DNA of 64,000 bases, from the NCBI RefSeq assembly GCF_000389965.1, contig NC_021191.1, positions 6,511,501 to 6,575,500 of the forward strand, read 5' to 3'. Every line of letters begins with the position of its first letter. Within the stretch, counting starts at the first letter, position 1. Of this stretch, positions 44,610 through 52,237 are shown piece after piece. Under the pieces are notes generated by a model. It made no database searches. It saw only the letters and a program-made list of their open reading frames with translations, and had not been told where the DNA came from. This stretch comes from Actinoplanes sp. N902-109. GTDB taxonomy: Bacteria > Actinomycetota > Actinomycetes > Mycobacteriales > Micromonosporaceae. A program made the position numbers and the translations under genes.

Positions 44610-44678
44610 TCAGGGTTTCAGGACGACCTTCTCACCATTGTCCCGCTTGTTCTTGAGCACGTGCCTTCCGGCGAACAC
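44610..44678 (-). CDS. Candidate 22-residue small protein or gene remnant
   Basis: On the minus strand GTG 44678 opens a 22-codon frame. It starts VFAGRHVLKNKRDNG and ends EKVVLKP, basic and protein-like, with mostly G or C in third positions. Its stop is 31 bp before the intrinsic terminator. The same frame continues upstream for seven sense codons to a TGA and then MDDA, so it may be the tail of a small gene broken by one stop. I do not recognise it. Alternatives: leader peptide, small RNA, or decayed gene. Confidence 0.35.
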   Translation of the reverse strand: MFAGRHVLKNKRDNGEKVVLKP

Positions 44679-44713
44679 CGGAGGCCCCTCGGCGGGGAGT
44701 CCATGCATCGTCC

Positions 44714-44732
44714 ATCTACTCGGTCTGGGGAT
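44714..44732. repeat. Shared 19-bp upstream element, copy 1
   Basis: TCTACTCGGTCTGGGGATG differs by one base from 46883-46901. It lies 72 bp before the methyltransferase start. See copy 2. Confidence 0.6.
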
Positions 44733-44803
44733 GGCCCGGCTCGGGCGATGCGAGTGGAATTGCCCTCGAATAGCTGTACACACCATCGGAAAGGCCGGCC
44801 CAG

Positions 44804-45523
44804 ATGACCGTCGCGCGGACCAACTTCGAGCAGGCGTACGAGCAGACCTACCGGCCGGGGCGTACGCCCGAACGGCCGGTGCCGTGGGACATCGGCGCGC
44901 CGCAGCCGGCGGTCGTCGCGCTGGCCGAGGCGGGCGCGTTCCGCGGCTCGGTGCTCGACGTCGGGTGCGGCCTCGGGGAGAACTCGATCGCCCTGGCGGC
45001 CCGCGGCCTGCGGGTCACCGGCCTGGACGGCGCACCGTCAGCGATCCGGGAAGCGACCGCCCGGGCCGCCTCGCAGGGTGTCGCGGTCACCTTCGCGGTG
45101 GCGGACGCGACGGTGCTCGAGGGGTACGACGACACGTTCGACACGATCCTCGACAGCGGGCTCTACCACTGCCTGAGCGACGAGGATCGCCCCGGGTACC
45201 TCGCCGCGATCGCCCGGGCCGGACGGCCGGGCGCCCGGCTGCACCTGATCGCCTTCGCCGACGAACTGCCCGACGGTACGCCCGGGCGGATCACCGAACA
45301 GAAGCTGCGGTCGCACATCGTCGACCCGTGGGTGCTCGACGAGCTGACCCGGTTGCAGTACAAGACCGCACTGACCCGGGAGCAACTGCGCCGGACCGTT
45401 CCGGTGTCGAGCGGCCGGCCGGGCGGCCCGGACGTGTTCGACCGGCTCGACACCGACGAGGAGGGCCGGGCCTCCGTCGTGGCCTGGCATCTGGTCGCCC
45501 ATCTGCCCGGTGGCGCGGCGTAG
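44804..45523 (+). CDS. Class I SAM-dependent methyltransferase
   Basis: This 239-residue Rossmann-fold methyltransferase has motif I LDVGCGLGENS, motif II VTGLDGAPSAI and motif IV FDTILDSGLYHC. It resembles small-molecule methyltransferases of the Methyltransf_25/11 type. It stands at the left edge of the AHBA cluster, transcribed towards rifI, and shares an upstream 19-bp element with the oxidoreductase gene at 46935. A tailoring O- or N-methylation of the ansamycin is possible but not shown. Confidence 0.85.
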   Translation: MTVARTNFEQAYEQTYRPGRTPERPVPWDIGAPQPAVVALAEAGAFRGSVLDVGCGLGENSIALAARGLRVTGLDGAPSAIREATARAASQGVAVTFAVADATVLEGYDDTFDTILDSGLYHCLSDEDRPGYLAAIARAGRPGARLHLIAFADELPDGTPGRITEQKLRSHIVDPWVLDELTRLQYKTALTREQLRRTVPVSSGRPGGPDVFDRLDTDEEGRASVVAWHLVAHLPGGAA

Positions 45524-45535
45524 GACCGGCCGGCC

Positions 45536-45562
45536 CCCGTCCGGGCGAACGGTCCGGACGGG
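45536..45562. terminator. Hairpin between convergent methyltransferase and rifI-like genes
   Basis: CCCGTCCGG (45536-45544) pairs perfectly with CCGGACGGG (45554-45562) around a 9-nt loop, 13 bp beyond both stop codons. There is no U tract; a bidirectional terminator is likely. Confidence 0.6.
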
Positions 45563-45574
45563 CGCCGATGCGCC

Positions 45575-46375
45575 TCACCAGCCGAAGAAATGTCGATAGC
45601 AGTCCACCTGGCATTCGAGCATGGTGACGCCGTGGTGCACGGCCAGCCCGCGATCGGCGGCCACTTGCAGCAGTCGCGTCACGCGCGGCTCCATGATGAT
45701 GTCGGCCACCACGGCCCCGGCCGCCACGAGGTGCGGGTCCAGCGGCAGCGGATCCTCCTCGCCCAGGCCCAGCGGCGTGGCGTTCACGACCAGGTCGGCG
45801 GTCGTGATGTCAGCGGGCCCGGCTACCCGCGCCCGGCCGGGGAGATGGTGTTCGAGGCGGGCCACGAGCTCGGCCGCACGGGCCGCGTCGACGTCGTGGA
45901 TCGCCACGGTGCGGGCGCCCGCGTCGAGCACGGCGGCGGCCACCGCGCAACCGGCACCGCCCGCGCCGGCCATCCAGACAGCCCCGTTCTCGACGGTGTG
46001 ACCGGCCTGCTCCAGGCCCCGGACGAAGCCGACGCCGTCGAAGTTGTCACCGGTCCATCGGCCGTCGGCGTCGCGCCGGACGACGTTGACCGCGCCGATC
46101 CGGGCCGCCGCCGGGCTGAGCCGGTCGGCCAGCCCGGCCATCGCCGTCTTGTGCGGCACGGTGACGAACAGCCCGTCGAGGTTGACGATGTCCCGCAGGT
46201 GCCGGAACATCCCCGGCAGCGCGGCGGCGCGCACGTGCACGGGTACGACGACCGCCCGCCGCCCGGCCGCGGCGAGCAGGGGGTTCAGCAGCCCCGGCGC
46301 CCGGACCTGCCGCACCGGGTCGCCGAGGACCGCGTACAGCCGGGTCCCGCCGTCGATGACCGGGACGTCAGGCAT
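45575..46375 (-). CDS. rifI: RifI-like amino(quinate/shikimate) dehydrogenase
   Basis: This 266-residue shikimate-dehydrogenase-fold enzyme keeps catalytic Lys in TVPHKTAM and Asp in DNFDGVG, with cofactor motif AGAGGAG. The usual substrate-binding HSxSP near the N-terminus is QVRAP, so the primary-metabolism substrate is unlikely. In AHBA clusters RifI acts on amino-quinate/shikimate side products. ATG 46375 overlaps the rifJ-like stop by 8 bp; an upstream in-frame ATG lies inside rifJ. The downstream end is convergent with the methyltransferase. Confidence 0.85.
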   Translation of the reverse strand: MPDVPVIDGGTRLYAVLGDPVRQVRAPGLLNPLLAAAGRRAVVVPVHVRAAALPGMFRHLRDIVNLDGLFVTVPHKTAMAGLADRLSPAAARIGAVNVVRRDADGRWTGDNFDGVGFVRGLEQAGHTVENGAVWMAGAGGAGCAVAAAVLDAGARTVAIHDVDAARAAELVARLEHHLPGRARVAGPADITTADLVVNATPLGLGEEDPLPLDPHLVAAGAVVADIIMEPRVTRLLQVAADRGLAVHHGVTMLECQVDCYRHFFGW

Positions 46376-46811
46376 CGCCGGCACCCCGGTGCACCAGTGC
46401 CCGGGCGGCAAGGACATAGCCGTACGCGCCGAGGCCCACGAGGACGCCGGAGGCCAGCGGGGCGATCACCGACTCGTGGCGGAACCGCTCGCGCGCCCAC
46501 ACGTTGCTGAGGTGCACCTCGATCCAGGGCCGCGGATAGGCGGCGAGGGCGTCCCGCAGCCCCCACCCGGCAATCATCAGCGCGCCGGGGTTGACGATCG
46601 CGCCGACGGTGTCGTGCCGGCTGCGGTGGACGGCCCCGATCAGCTCGCCCTCGCCGTCGTGCTGGACCGACCGCACCTCCCATCCGGCCGGGCCGACCTC
46701 GTCCGCCACCGCCTCCTCGATGTCGGCCAGGGTGTCGGTGCCGTACGTCTCCGGCTCGCGTTCGCCGAGAATGCCGAGGTTGGGGCCGTTCAGCAGCAGG
46801 AGGATGCTCAT
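46368..46811 (-). CDS. rifJ: RifJ-like aminodehydroquinate dehydratase (type II DHQase fold)
   Basis: This 147-residue type II dehydroquinase-fold protein would convert aminodehydroquinate to aminodehydroshikimate. It has LNGPNLGILGEREPETYG with catalytic Arg and Tyr, and EVHLSNVWARERFRHES with the catalytic His. The active-site loop normally reading NPGAYTHTS is NPGALMIAG, so its His is lost, in line with a specialised substrate. The ATG at 46811 was chosen because LLLLNGPN follows at once; ATGs at 46850/46847 are in frame. Coupled to rifI; divergent from the oxidoreductase pair. Confidence 0.85.
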   Translation of the reverse strand: MSILLLLNGPNLGILGEREPETYGTDTLADIEEAVADEVGPAGWEVRSVQHDGEGELIGAVHRSRHDTVGAIVNPGALMIAGWGLRDALAAYPRPWIEVHLSNVWARERFRHESVIAPLASGVLVGLGAYGYVLAARALVHRGAGDA

Positions 46812-46882
46812 CCGGTCATCGTCACCGCGGGGGTTCGCCGCCGCCATCATCAGATGTCGCAGTTCTCCGGGCAGCCCCGCGG

Positions 46883-46901
46883 TCTACTCGGTCCGGGGAT
46901 G
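46883..46901. repeat. Shared 19-bp upstream element, copy 2
   Basis: TCTACTCGGTCCGGGGATG matches 44714-44732 at 18 of 19 bases. It lies in the 123-bp divergent gap, 34 bp before the oxidoreductase ATG and 72 bp before the rifJ start. Both copies precede rightward genes of the AHBA cluster, which suggests a common operator or promoter element. Confidence 0.6.
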
Positions 46902-46934
46902 CCGCGGGGCGCGCCGGCCGGGTGCAATGGTGGG

Positions 46935-47918
46935 ATGACGGTCGAGGTCGCGTTGGTCGGAGCCGGGCCGATCGCCCGCATCCACCTGGACGCGTGGGTA
47001 CGGGTGGGTGCCGAGGTCCGGGTGTATGCCGACGACGACCGGGCGGCCGCGCTGGCCGGGGAGTTCGGTGCCCGGGCCACGGGTTCGCTGGCGGAGGCAC
47101 TGGACGGCGCCGGGCTGGCCGACATCTGCACGCCGACCGGCACCCACCTGCCGATCGCCCTGGCGGCCGTCGCGGCCGGTGCCGGCGTGGTCTGCGAGAA
47201 GCCCCTGGCCGCCACCACAGCGGAGGCGGAGGCCATCGTGAAGGCGGCCGAGCAGGCCGGGGTACCGCTCTACCCGGCCCACGGCACGCGGTATCTCGCC
47301 CCGTACGCCCGGCTGCACGAGCTGGTGGTGGCGGGCGCTCTCGGTTCCCCCTCGGCCGGGCGGTTCGGGGTGACGGCGTACCACCCGACGGCCTGGACGG
47401 GACACGCCGGCGCCGGGTCGGGCGGGATCCTGACCGACCAGATGCTGCACGGGCTCGACATCGCATCGTGGATCCTCGGCGATGTGGTCCGGTTGTACGC
47501 CTGCTACCGGGGCCACGTCACGTCGCCGGCGCCCGCCGGGGCGGTCGCGGCCGGCACCGCTGTGCTGACCCACGCGGGCGGGGCGATCAGCCAGGTGACG
47601 TGCGGGTGGGCGGCGCCGCCGATCCCGGTGCACCGCATGTTCCACGTCGTGGGCACCGCGGGGTCGGCTTCCTACGACTCGGCGCTGCCGCAGGAACTCC
47701 AGGTGACCGCCGGAGCCGCGGCGGGTGTGCCCCGGCACGTCGGCGAGTCGCCCTTCGTGGCCGAGATCCGCGAGTTCGCGGCGGCCTTCGCGGGCGGTCC
47801 GCCGCCACGGGTCACCGCACAGGACGGGGTGACGGCGGTACGGCTCGCCGAGGCGGCCGCCCGATCGGCCCGGACCGGGCAGCCCGTCGAACTGCGCGAG
47901 CCGGCGGACGTCCGATGA
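46935..47918 (+). CDS. Gfo/Idh/MocA-family oxidoreductase (intact member of a tandem pair)
   Basis: This 327-residue NAD(P)-dependent sugar-type oxidoreductase has cofactor motif GAGPIARIHLDAW, the catalytic Lys in CEKPLA and a His in DQMLHGLDIASW. The large frame upstream is out of phase with rifJ and is a shadow; ATG 46935 gives the normal N-terminus. It overlaps the second oxidoreductase gene by 4 bp. The cluster already has a RifL-like enzyme, so this may perform another sugar or ring oxidation, or tailor the product. No recognised equivalent in the rifamycin cluster comes to mind. Confidence 0.85.
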   Translation: MTVEVALVGAGPIARIHLDAWVRVGAEVRVYADDDRAAALAGEFGARATGSLAEALDGAGLADICTPTGTHLPIALAAVAAGAGVVCEKPLAATTAEAEAIVKAAEQAGVPLYPAHGTRYLAPYARLHELVVAGALGSPSAGRFGVTAYHPTAWTGHAGAGSGGILTDQMLHGLDIASWILGDVVRLYACYRGHVTSPAPAGAVAAGTAVLTHAGGAISQVTCGWAAPPIPVHRMFHVVGTAGSASYDSALPQELQVTAGAAAGVPRHVGESPFVAEIREFAAAFAGGPPPRVTAQDGVTAVRLAEAAARSARTGQPVELREPADVR

Positions 47919-48706
47919 GGATCGCGGTGCTGGCCGGTGACGACACCGAGCGGTACGCCCGGCGGCTGCGCGAGGTGCCCGGCGTGGAACTGGTCACCGA
48001 TGCGGGATGGCGCACCGGGGCGGCGGATGCCGTGGTGGTCGGTGGAGAGCTCGCCGGGCGCCGGGAGCTGGTCGAGCGGGCCGCCGCGGCCGGCTGCCAC
48101 GTGTTGTGCGAGCCGCCCCTGGCCCCGGTCGAGGCGGACGCCGAGCGCATGATCGAGGCCTGCGCGCGGGCGGGAGTGGGCCTGACCCTGGCGCTCCCGA
48201 TCCGGTTCAGCCCGGCCTTCGCCGCCCTGCGCCACGCGGTCGCGGCCGGTGAACTCGGCCGGATCCTCACCGTCGACGGTACGGTCGCCGGGGCCGGCCC
48301 CGGTGCCACCGCCGGTCTGATCGACCTTGTCGACGTCCTGTGCGCCGGCGAACCGGCGGGCGAGGTGTACGCCCAGGCCTCCGCCGGACCGGCCGTGCTG
48401 ACCGTGCGGTATCCGAGCGGGTTGGTCGCCACCTTCAGCTCCGGCTGGGACACGACGGCGGTGGAGGTCACCGCTGAGCGGGCGACAGTACGCTTCGACC
48501 CGTTCCCCCGCCTGCTCGACGTACGCGGTCCGCAGCCGGCGAGCGCGCCCGCGGCGCTGGAGGCCACCATGCTGGACGCCTTCGTCGCCGGTGTCAGGGA
48601 CGGCCTCCCGATCGGCCCGGACGGCGAAGCCGCCCTGCGCGCCCTGCGGATCATCCGGGCGGCGCAGCGATCCATCCGCACCGCCCGGCCCGAGCCGGTG
48701 GGCTGA
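47915..48706 (+). CDS. Degenerate Gfo/Idh/MocA-like protein (partner of the preceding enzyme)
   Basis: This 263-residue protein has the family fold but is shorter than usual. The cofactor loop is eroded (VLAGDDTERYARRL), the EKP motif with the catalytic Lys reads CEPPLAP, and the later His motif is GLIDLVDVLCAGEP without a His. It is intact as a reading frame, translationally coupled by a 4-bp overlap, and has normal codon use. A non-catalytic partner subunit is more likely than a working enzyme. The C-terminal half keeps the dimer-type beta-sheet segments (TVRYPSGLVATFSSGWDTTA). Confidence 0.8.
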   Translation: MRIAVLAGDDTERYARRLREVPGVELVTDAGWRTGAADAVVVGGELAGRRELVERAAAAGCHVLCEPPLAPVEADAERMIEACARAGVGLTLALPIRFSPAFAALRHAVAAGELGRILTVDGTVAGAGPGATAGLIDLVDVLCAGEPAGEVYAQASAGPAVLTVRYPSGLVATFSSGWDTTAVEVTAERATVRFDPFPRLLDVRGPQPASAPAALEATMLDAFVAGVRDGLPIGPDGEAALRALRIIRAAQRSIRTARPEPVG

Positions 48707-48782
48707 GAAACTCCCGGCTCCTCGGGTGGCCGGGCGGCGGCAGCAACGGCCGCGCGAGGTGCCAGAACGCCGCCGGGCAGCA

Positions 48783-49535
48783 CTATCCGACGGCGATGGT
48801 TCGCAGCAGCGCCGCGATCTCGTCGAAGTGGTCGGCGACGAAGAAGTGGCCACCGGGCATCGAACGGATGTCGGCGGGCCCGTCGGTGTGTCGCTCCCAC
48901 GCGGTCACCTCCTCGACCGTCACCATCGGGTCGTCGGTGCCGGTGAGCGCCGTGACCGGCGAATGCACCACCCGTCCCGGCTGGTGCCGATACGTCTCCA
49001 CGGCCCGGTAGTCGCCGCGCACGGCCGGCAGGATCAACCGCAGGGTCTCCGGGTCGGACAGGACACTCGCGTCGGTGCCGCTGAGCGCCCGCACCTGCGC
49101 GACGAGCCCGGCCGGCGGCAGCCGATGGAACTGGTCGTCGCGGTAGCGCGACGGCGCCCGCCGGCCCGACACCACCAGGTGCACCGGCGGCGCGAGACCG
49201 TCGTCCTGCATGAGCAGGGCGATCTCGTACGCCAGCAGGGCACCCATGCTGTGCCCGAACAGGATCAGCGGCCGGTCGATCGACGGCCGCAGCGCCTCGA
49301 AGCAGTGCCGCGCGAGGTCGGTGAGGGAGGTGACGAGCGGCTCCCGGTAGCGGTCCTGCCGCCCCGGGTACTGGGCGGCCAGCACCTCGATGCCGGGCGC
49401 GAGCGCCCGGGCCAGCGGGTGGTAGAAGCTCGCCGAACCGCCGGCATGCGGCAGGCAGGCGAGCCGGACGGGCGCTGCGGGTGCCGGCTTGAACGTGCGC
49501 CACCAGGCCGGCCGGACCTGCGGGGCTTCGGACAT
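48783..49535 (-). CDS. rifR: Type II thioesterase (RifR-like)
   Basis: This 250-residue alpha/beta hydrolase removes stalled or wrong acyl groups from PKS carrier domains. It has LPHAGGSASFYHPLARAL, the nucleophile motif GHSMGALLAYE, GTDDPMV (Asp) and GGHFFV (His). It is the last gene of the leftward AHBA operon and starts 15 bp after rifN. The thioesterase supports the case that the neighbouring modular PKS is functional. Confidence 0.92.
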   Translation of the reverse strand: MSEAPQVRPAWWRTFKPAPAAPVRLACLPHAGGSASFYHPLARALAPGIEVLAAQYPGRQDRYREPLVTSLTDLARHCFEALRPSIDRPLILFGHSMGALLAYEIALLMQDDGLAPPVHLVVSGRRAPSRYRDDQFHRLPPAGLVAQVRALSGTDASVLSDPETLRLILPAVRGDYRAVETYRHQPGRVVHSPVTALTGTDDPMVTVEEVTAWERHTDGPADIRSMPGGHFFVADHFDEIAALLRTIAVG

Positions 49536-49550
49536 GAACCCGGTTCTCCT

Positions 49551-50408
49551 CTACAGCGAGCGGGCCAGTTCGACCGCGCCGGCCAGCGACGACAGTCCGC
49601 CGAGGGCGGCCGCACGTACGGGCAACGGTTCCTGGCCGGGCCGGCGGAGCCCGGCGACCTGGTCGTTCAGGGCGGCTGTCGCACCGGGGACCCCGGCGAG
49701 GAAGCCGCCCCCGACGACCACCAGGCGTGGGTGCAGCAGCTCCGCCACGCTGACGATCGCCGTGGCCAGCGCCCGATAGGCCGTACCGAGGGCCGTGATC
49801 GCCCAGGGGGCCGTGCCGGCCGCCCGGCACAGTTCCTGGTACGTGACGGGCATCCGCCGCGCGCGGGCAGCCCGGTCGAGAATCGCCGGACCGGAGGCGA
49901 CCGCCTGCAGGCAGCCGGTGCGGCCGCACCGGCAGCCCGCCCGCGCGCCGACCGAGAGGTGCCCGATCTCGAAGGACCCCCGGCCGGGTCCCGGGCACAG
50001 CGCGCCACCGAGGACGAAACCGCCGCCCACACCGGTTCCGACACCGAGATAGAGCAGGTCGGACACGCCGGCCGCGCGGGCCTCGGCGAGCGCACCGAGG
50101 TCTCCGTCGTCGGCCCAGGCGACCGGGACGGCTCCGAAGATCGCGCCGAACACCTCCCCGGCCGGCAACCCGATCCACGACGGACGGCTCGGCCACGCAC
50201 TGACCCGGCCGGCGGCGTCCACCGTCGCCGGCAGCGCCACCCCGGCCGCCCGTAACGGCAGGCCGACCTCCGCCACCCGCTCGGCGAGCAGTGCGAGGTC
50301 CTGCCCGGCGTCATGTCCCGGCACCCAGGGGAAAGCCGACTCGTACCCGCAGCGGTCGCCGTCCTCGGCCCGGATCGCGACCTTCGTACCGCCGATGTCG
50401 ACCCCCAC
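49551..50408 (-). CDS. rifN: RifN-like kanosamine kinase (ROK family)
   Basis: This 285-residue ROK sugar kinase is predicted to make kanosamine 6-phosphate for the aminoshikimate pathway. It shows the ATP site VDIGGTKVA, catalytic Asp in WADDGDLGAL, GVGTGVGGG, and the ROK zinc motif CRCGRTGC. The start is GTG 50408, placing DIGGTK at residue 4. It lies 18 bp after rifM. It acts together with RifK, RifL and RifM in supplying the nitrogen-bearing precursor. Confidence 0.92.
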   Translation of the reverse strand: MGVDIGGTKVAIRAEDGDRCGYESAFPWVPGHDAGQDLALLAERVAEVGLPLRAAGVALPATVDAAGRVSAWPSRPSWIGLPAGEVFGAIFGAVPVAWADDGDLGALAEARAAGVSDLLYLGVGTGVGGGFVLGGALCPGPGRGSFEIGHLSVGARAGCRCGRTGCLQAVASGPAILDRAARARRMPVTYQELCRAAGTAPWAITALGTAYRALATAIVSVAELLHPRLVVVGGGFLAGVPGATAALNDQVAGLRRPGQEPLPVRAAALGGLSSLAGAVELARSL

Positions 50409-50426
50409 GGTCGTACCCCGGCCCGG

Positions 50427-51116
50427 TCAGCGGGCCGGCACCGGCGGGCACAGCGCCAGCAGGTCGGCGGGCTTGCGCAGGACGAAGTCGGGGCGGGCGG
50501 CGAACAGCTCGTCCTCCTCGGGTTCGGCCCACACCGCCGCGACCGCACTCACCCCGGCTTCGTGGGCGCTGAGCAGGTCGGTCGGGGCGTCGCCGACCAT
50601 GACGGCTGCGCCGGGCGGCACACCGAGAAGCTCCAGTGCGCGCAGCACGATGTCCGGTGCGGGTTTGGGCCGGGTGACCTCGTCGGAGCCGACGACGTGG
50701 TGGAAGTACGGCAGCAGGCCGAGCGTGTCGAGCAGGGACCGCGCCCGTGCACCGCTCTTGCCGGTGGCGACGGCGAGCAGCAGCCCGCGCTCGCGCAGCG
50801 CCGACAGCAGGTCCACGACCCCGTCGAACACGGTGACCCGGTGGGCGAGCCGGTAACTCTCCCGGACGAAGGGTTCCTCCATGGCCGGCGGCAGGCACAT
50901 CTCCCGCATGATGTCCGGGAAGTAGCGGCCGAGGTGCCGCCGGTACTCCGCGAAGGGCGCCGGGCCGGGCCCGACCACCTCGGCGTACGCGATGGCGAAC
51001 GCCTCGCTCATCACCGCGAAGCTGTCCACGACGACCCCGTCGAGGTCGAAGATCACCGCGCGGCGCAGCGGCACGGCGACACCGGGCCCGGTGGGTTCGG
51101 TCAAGGACGTGGTCAT
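50427..51116 (-). CDS. rifM: RifM-like HAD phosphatase
   Basis: This 229-residue haloacid-dehalogenase phosphatase has motif I FDLDGVVVDS, motif II VATGKSG, Lys in RPKPAPD and motif IV MVGDAPTDL. In AHBA clusters RifM removes phosphate on the way to kanosamine. ATG 51116 follows a GGGGAG site; the upstream in-frame ATG falls inside rifL. The neighbours rifL, rifK and rifN keep the order known from the rifamycin cluster. Confidence 0.92.
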   Translation of the reverse strand: MTTSLTEPTGPGVAVPLRRAVIFDLDGVVVDSFAVMSEAFAIAYAEVVGPGPAPFAEYRRHLGRYFPDIMREMCLPPAMEEPFVRESYRLAHRVTVFDGVVDLLSALRERGLLLAVATGKSGARARSLLDTLGLLPYFHHVVGSDEVTRPKPAPDIVLRALELLGVPPGAAVMVGDAPTDLLSAHEAGVSAVAAVWAEPEEDELFAARPDFVLRKPADLLALCPPVPAR

Positions 51117-51178
51117 GAGTGCTCCCCCTTGTCCCGGCGGCGCGGGCACGTGGCGTGCGGCGCCCCGGTCGCCGGAGG

Positions 51179-52237
51179 TCATCCGGCGACCGGGTGCGCG
51201 GACTGGTAGAACCGGTCGATGAGCCCGACGGTCATCCGGGCGTCAGCGATGGCAGTGCCGCGGTTCCCCGGATCGGCCAGGCTCGTGGCCAGACCGTCCA
51301 GCTGGGTCCTGTACTCGGTGCCGACGGGCTCGGCGGGTACAGGCAACAGGGTGGTGACGCCCACCCTGGTCACGGTGAGTTCGGATTCCGGCAGGCGGTT
51401 CGGGCTGAAGCCGAAGGTGCAGCGCAGGCAGGCGACGCCCTCGCTGCCTTCGATCCGCAGCAGGGACACGTCCCGCTCGTCGTGCGAGGCCCAGCTCGTG
51501 CGCAGCGACACCGACACCCCGTCCTGGCGGACGAGGAAACCCCGCGCCGTGTCCTCGACGTCGCCGCCCTCGCCGGCCGGGCTGCCGTCGCGCCGCCAGG
51601 CCGCGTCCCAGCCGCCGGTGCGGACGAAGTCGTCGGACGTGACGCCCACGACCTGCCGGCTCTCGGACGGGCCGATCAGGGAGTTGAGCGTGTCGAGCAG
51701 GTGCCAGCCGAGGTCGACCAGGGCGCCCCCGCCGGCCGTGCTGAGCCGGGTGAACCAGCCGCCGGGCCGCGGTATCCCCCGGGACCGGGTCCAGGCGAGC
51801 TCGGCGTGCTGGATCCGCCCCAGGGTGGGCACCAACCGGCGCAGCGCGGTGACGTCGGCCCGGTGCCGGGCGGCGCTGCCGGCCAGCAGGGTCGCGCCCG
51901 CCGCACGTTCGGCGCCGGCCAGGTCGGCCGCCTCCTGCAGCGTGAGGCACACCGGCTTCTCCAGGAAGACCGGGATGCCGCGGCGCAGCAGCCGGGCGGC
52001 GGTCTCGGCGTGCAGGTGGTTGGGCACCGCCACCACGGCGAGGTCGATGTCGTACGGGTCGAGGGCAGCAACGTCCGGGTACGTCCGTACGCCGGTCTCC
52101 AGGGCCGCCGCCGCCCGCGCCCGGGGGTCCGGGTCGACCGCCGCGACGACCTCGAACGCCTCGTGCTCGCCGAGCAGCCGCAGCCAGAGCTCCCTGCCCG
52201 CCCAGCCGAGGCCGACCACCGCCACCCGGATCGTCAT
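51179..52237 (-). CDS. rifL: RifL-like Gfo/Idh/MocA oxidoreductase
   Basis: This 352-residue NAD-dependent sugar oxidoreductase is implicated in forming the 3-keto sugar that is aminated towards kanosamine. It has VVGLGWAGRE, catalytic Lys in FLEKPVCLT and DLGWHLLDTL with the His. ATG 52237 overlaps the rifK stop (ATGA). It is a normal, complete family member, unlike the degenerate protein at 47915. Confidence 0.92.
   Translation of the reverse strand: MTIRVAVVGLGWAGRELWLRLLGEHEAFEVVAAVDPDPRARAAAALETGVRTYPDVAALDPYDIDLAVVAVPNHLHAETAARLLRRGIPVFLEKPVCLTLQEAADLAGAERAAGATLLAGSAARHRADVTALRRLVPTLGRIQHAELAWTRSRGIPRPGGWFTRLSTAGGGALVDLGWHLLDTLNSLIGPSESRQVVGVTSDDFVRTGGWDAAWRRDGSPAGEGGDVEDTARGFLVRQDGVSVSLRTSWASHDERDVSLLRIEGSEGVACLRCTFGFSPNRLPESELTVTRVGVTTLLPVPAEPVGTEYRTQLDGLATSLADPGNRGTAIADARMTVGLIDRFYQSAHPVAG

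Larger units (their letters stand above)
44415..44803. other. 389-bp intergenic region between Nit1C operon and AHBA cluster
   Basis: This region holds, from left to right: the Nit1C leader with its inverted repeat, a leftward intrinsic terminator, a 22-codon leftward frame, and a 19-bp element at 44714 repeated upstream of the oxidoreductase gene at 46935. It seems to mark the boundary between the two gene clusters. Confidence 0.6.

Noticed and set aside
44610..44709. In-frame TGA of the small leftward frame as a selenocysteine codon
   Set aside because: No selenocysteine insertion element or related selenoprotein is recognisable. A broken gene or a downstream GTG start is simpler.
48707..48782. 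CCCGGC/GCCGGG hairpin between the oxidoreductase pair and thioesterase genes
   Set aside because: The stem is only 6 bp with a 10-nt loop and no U tract, which is common by chance in 72 percent-plus GC DNA.
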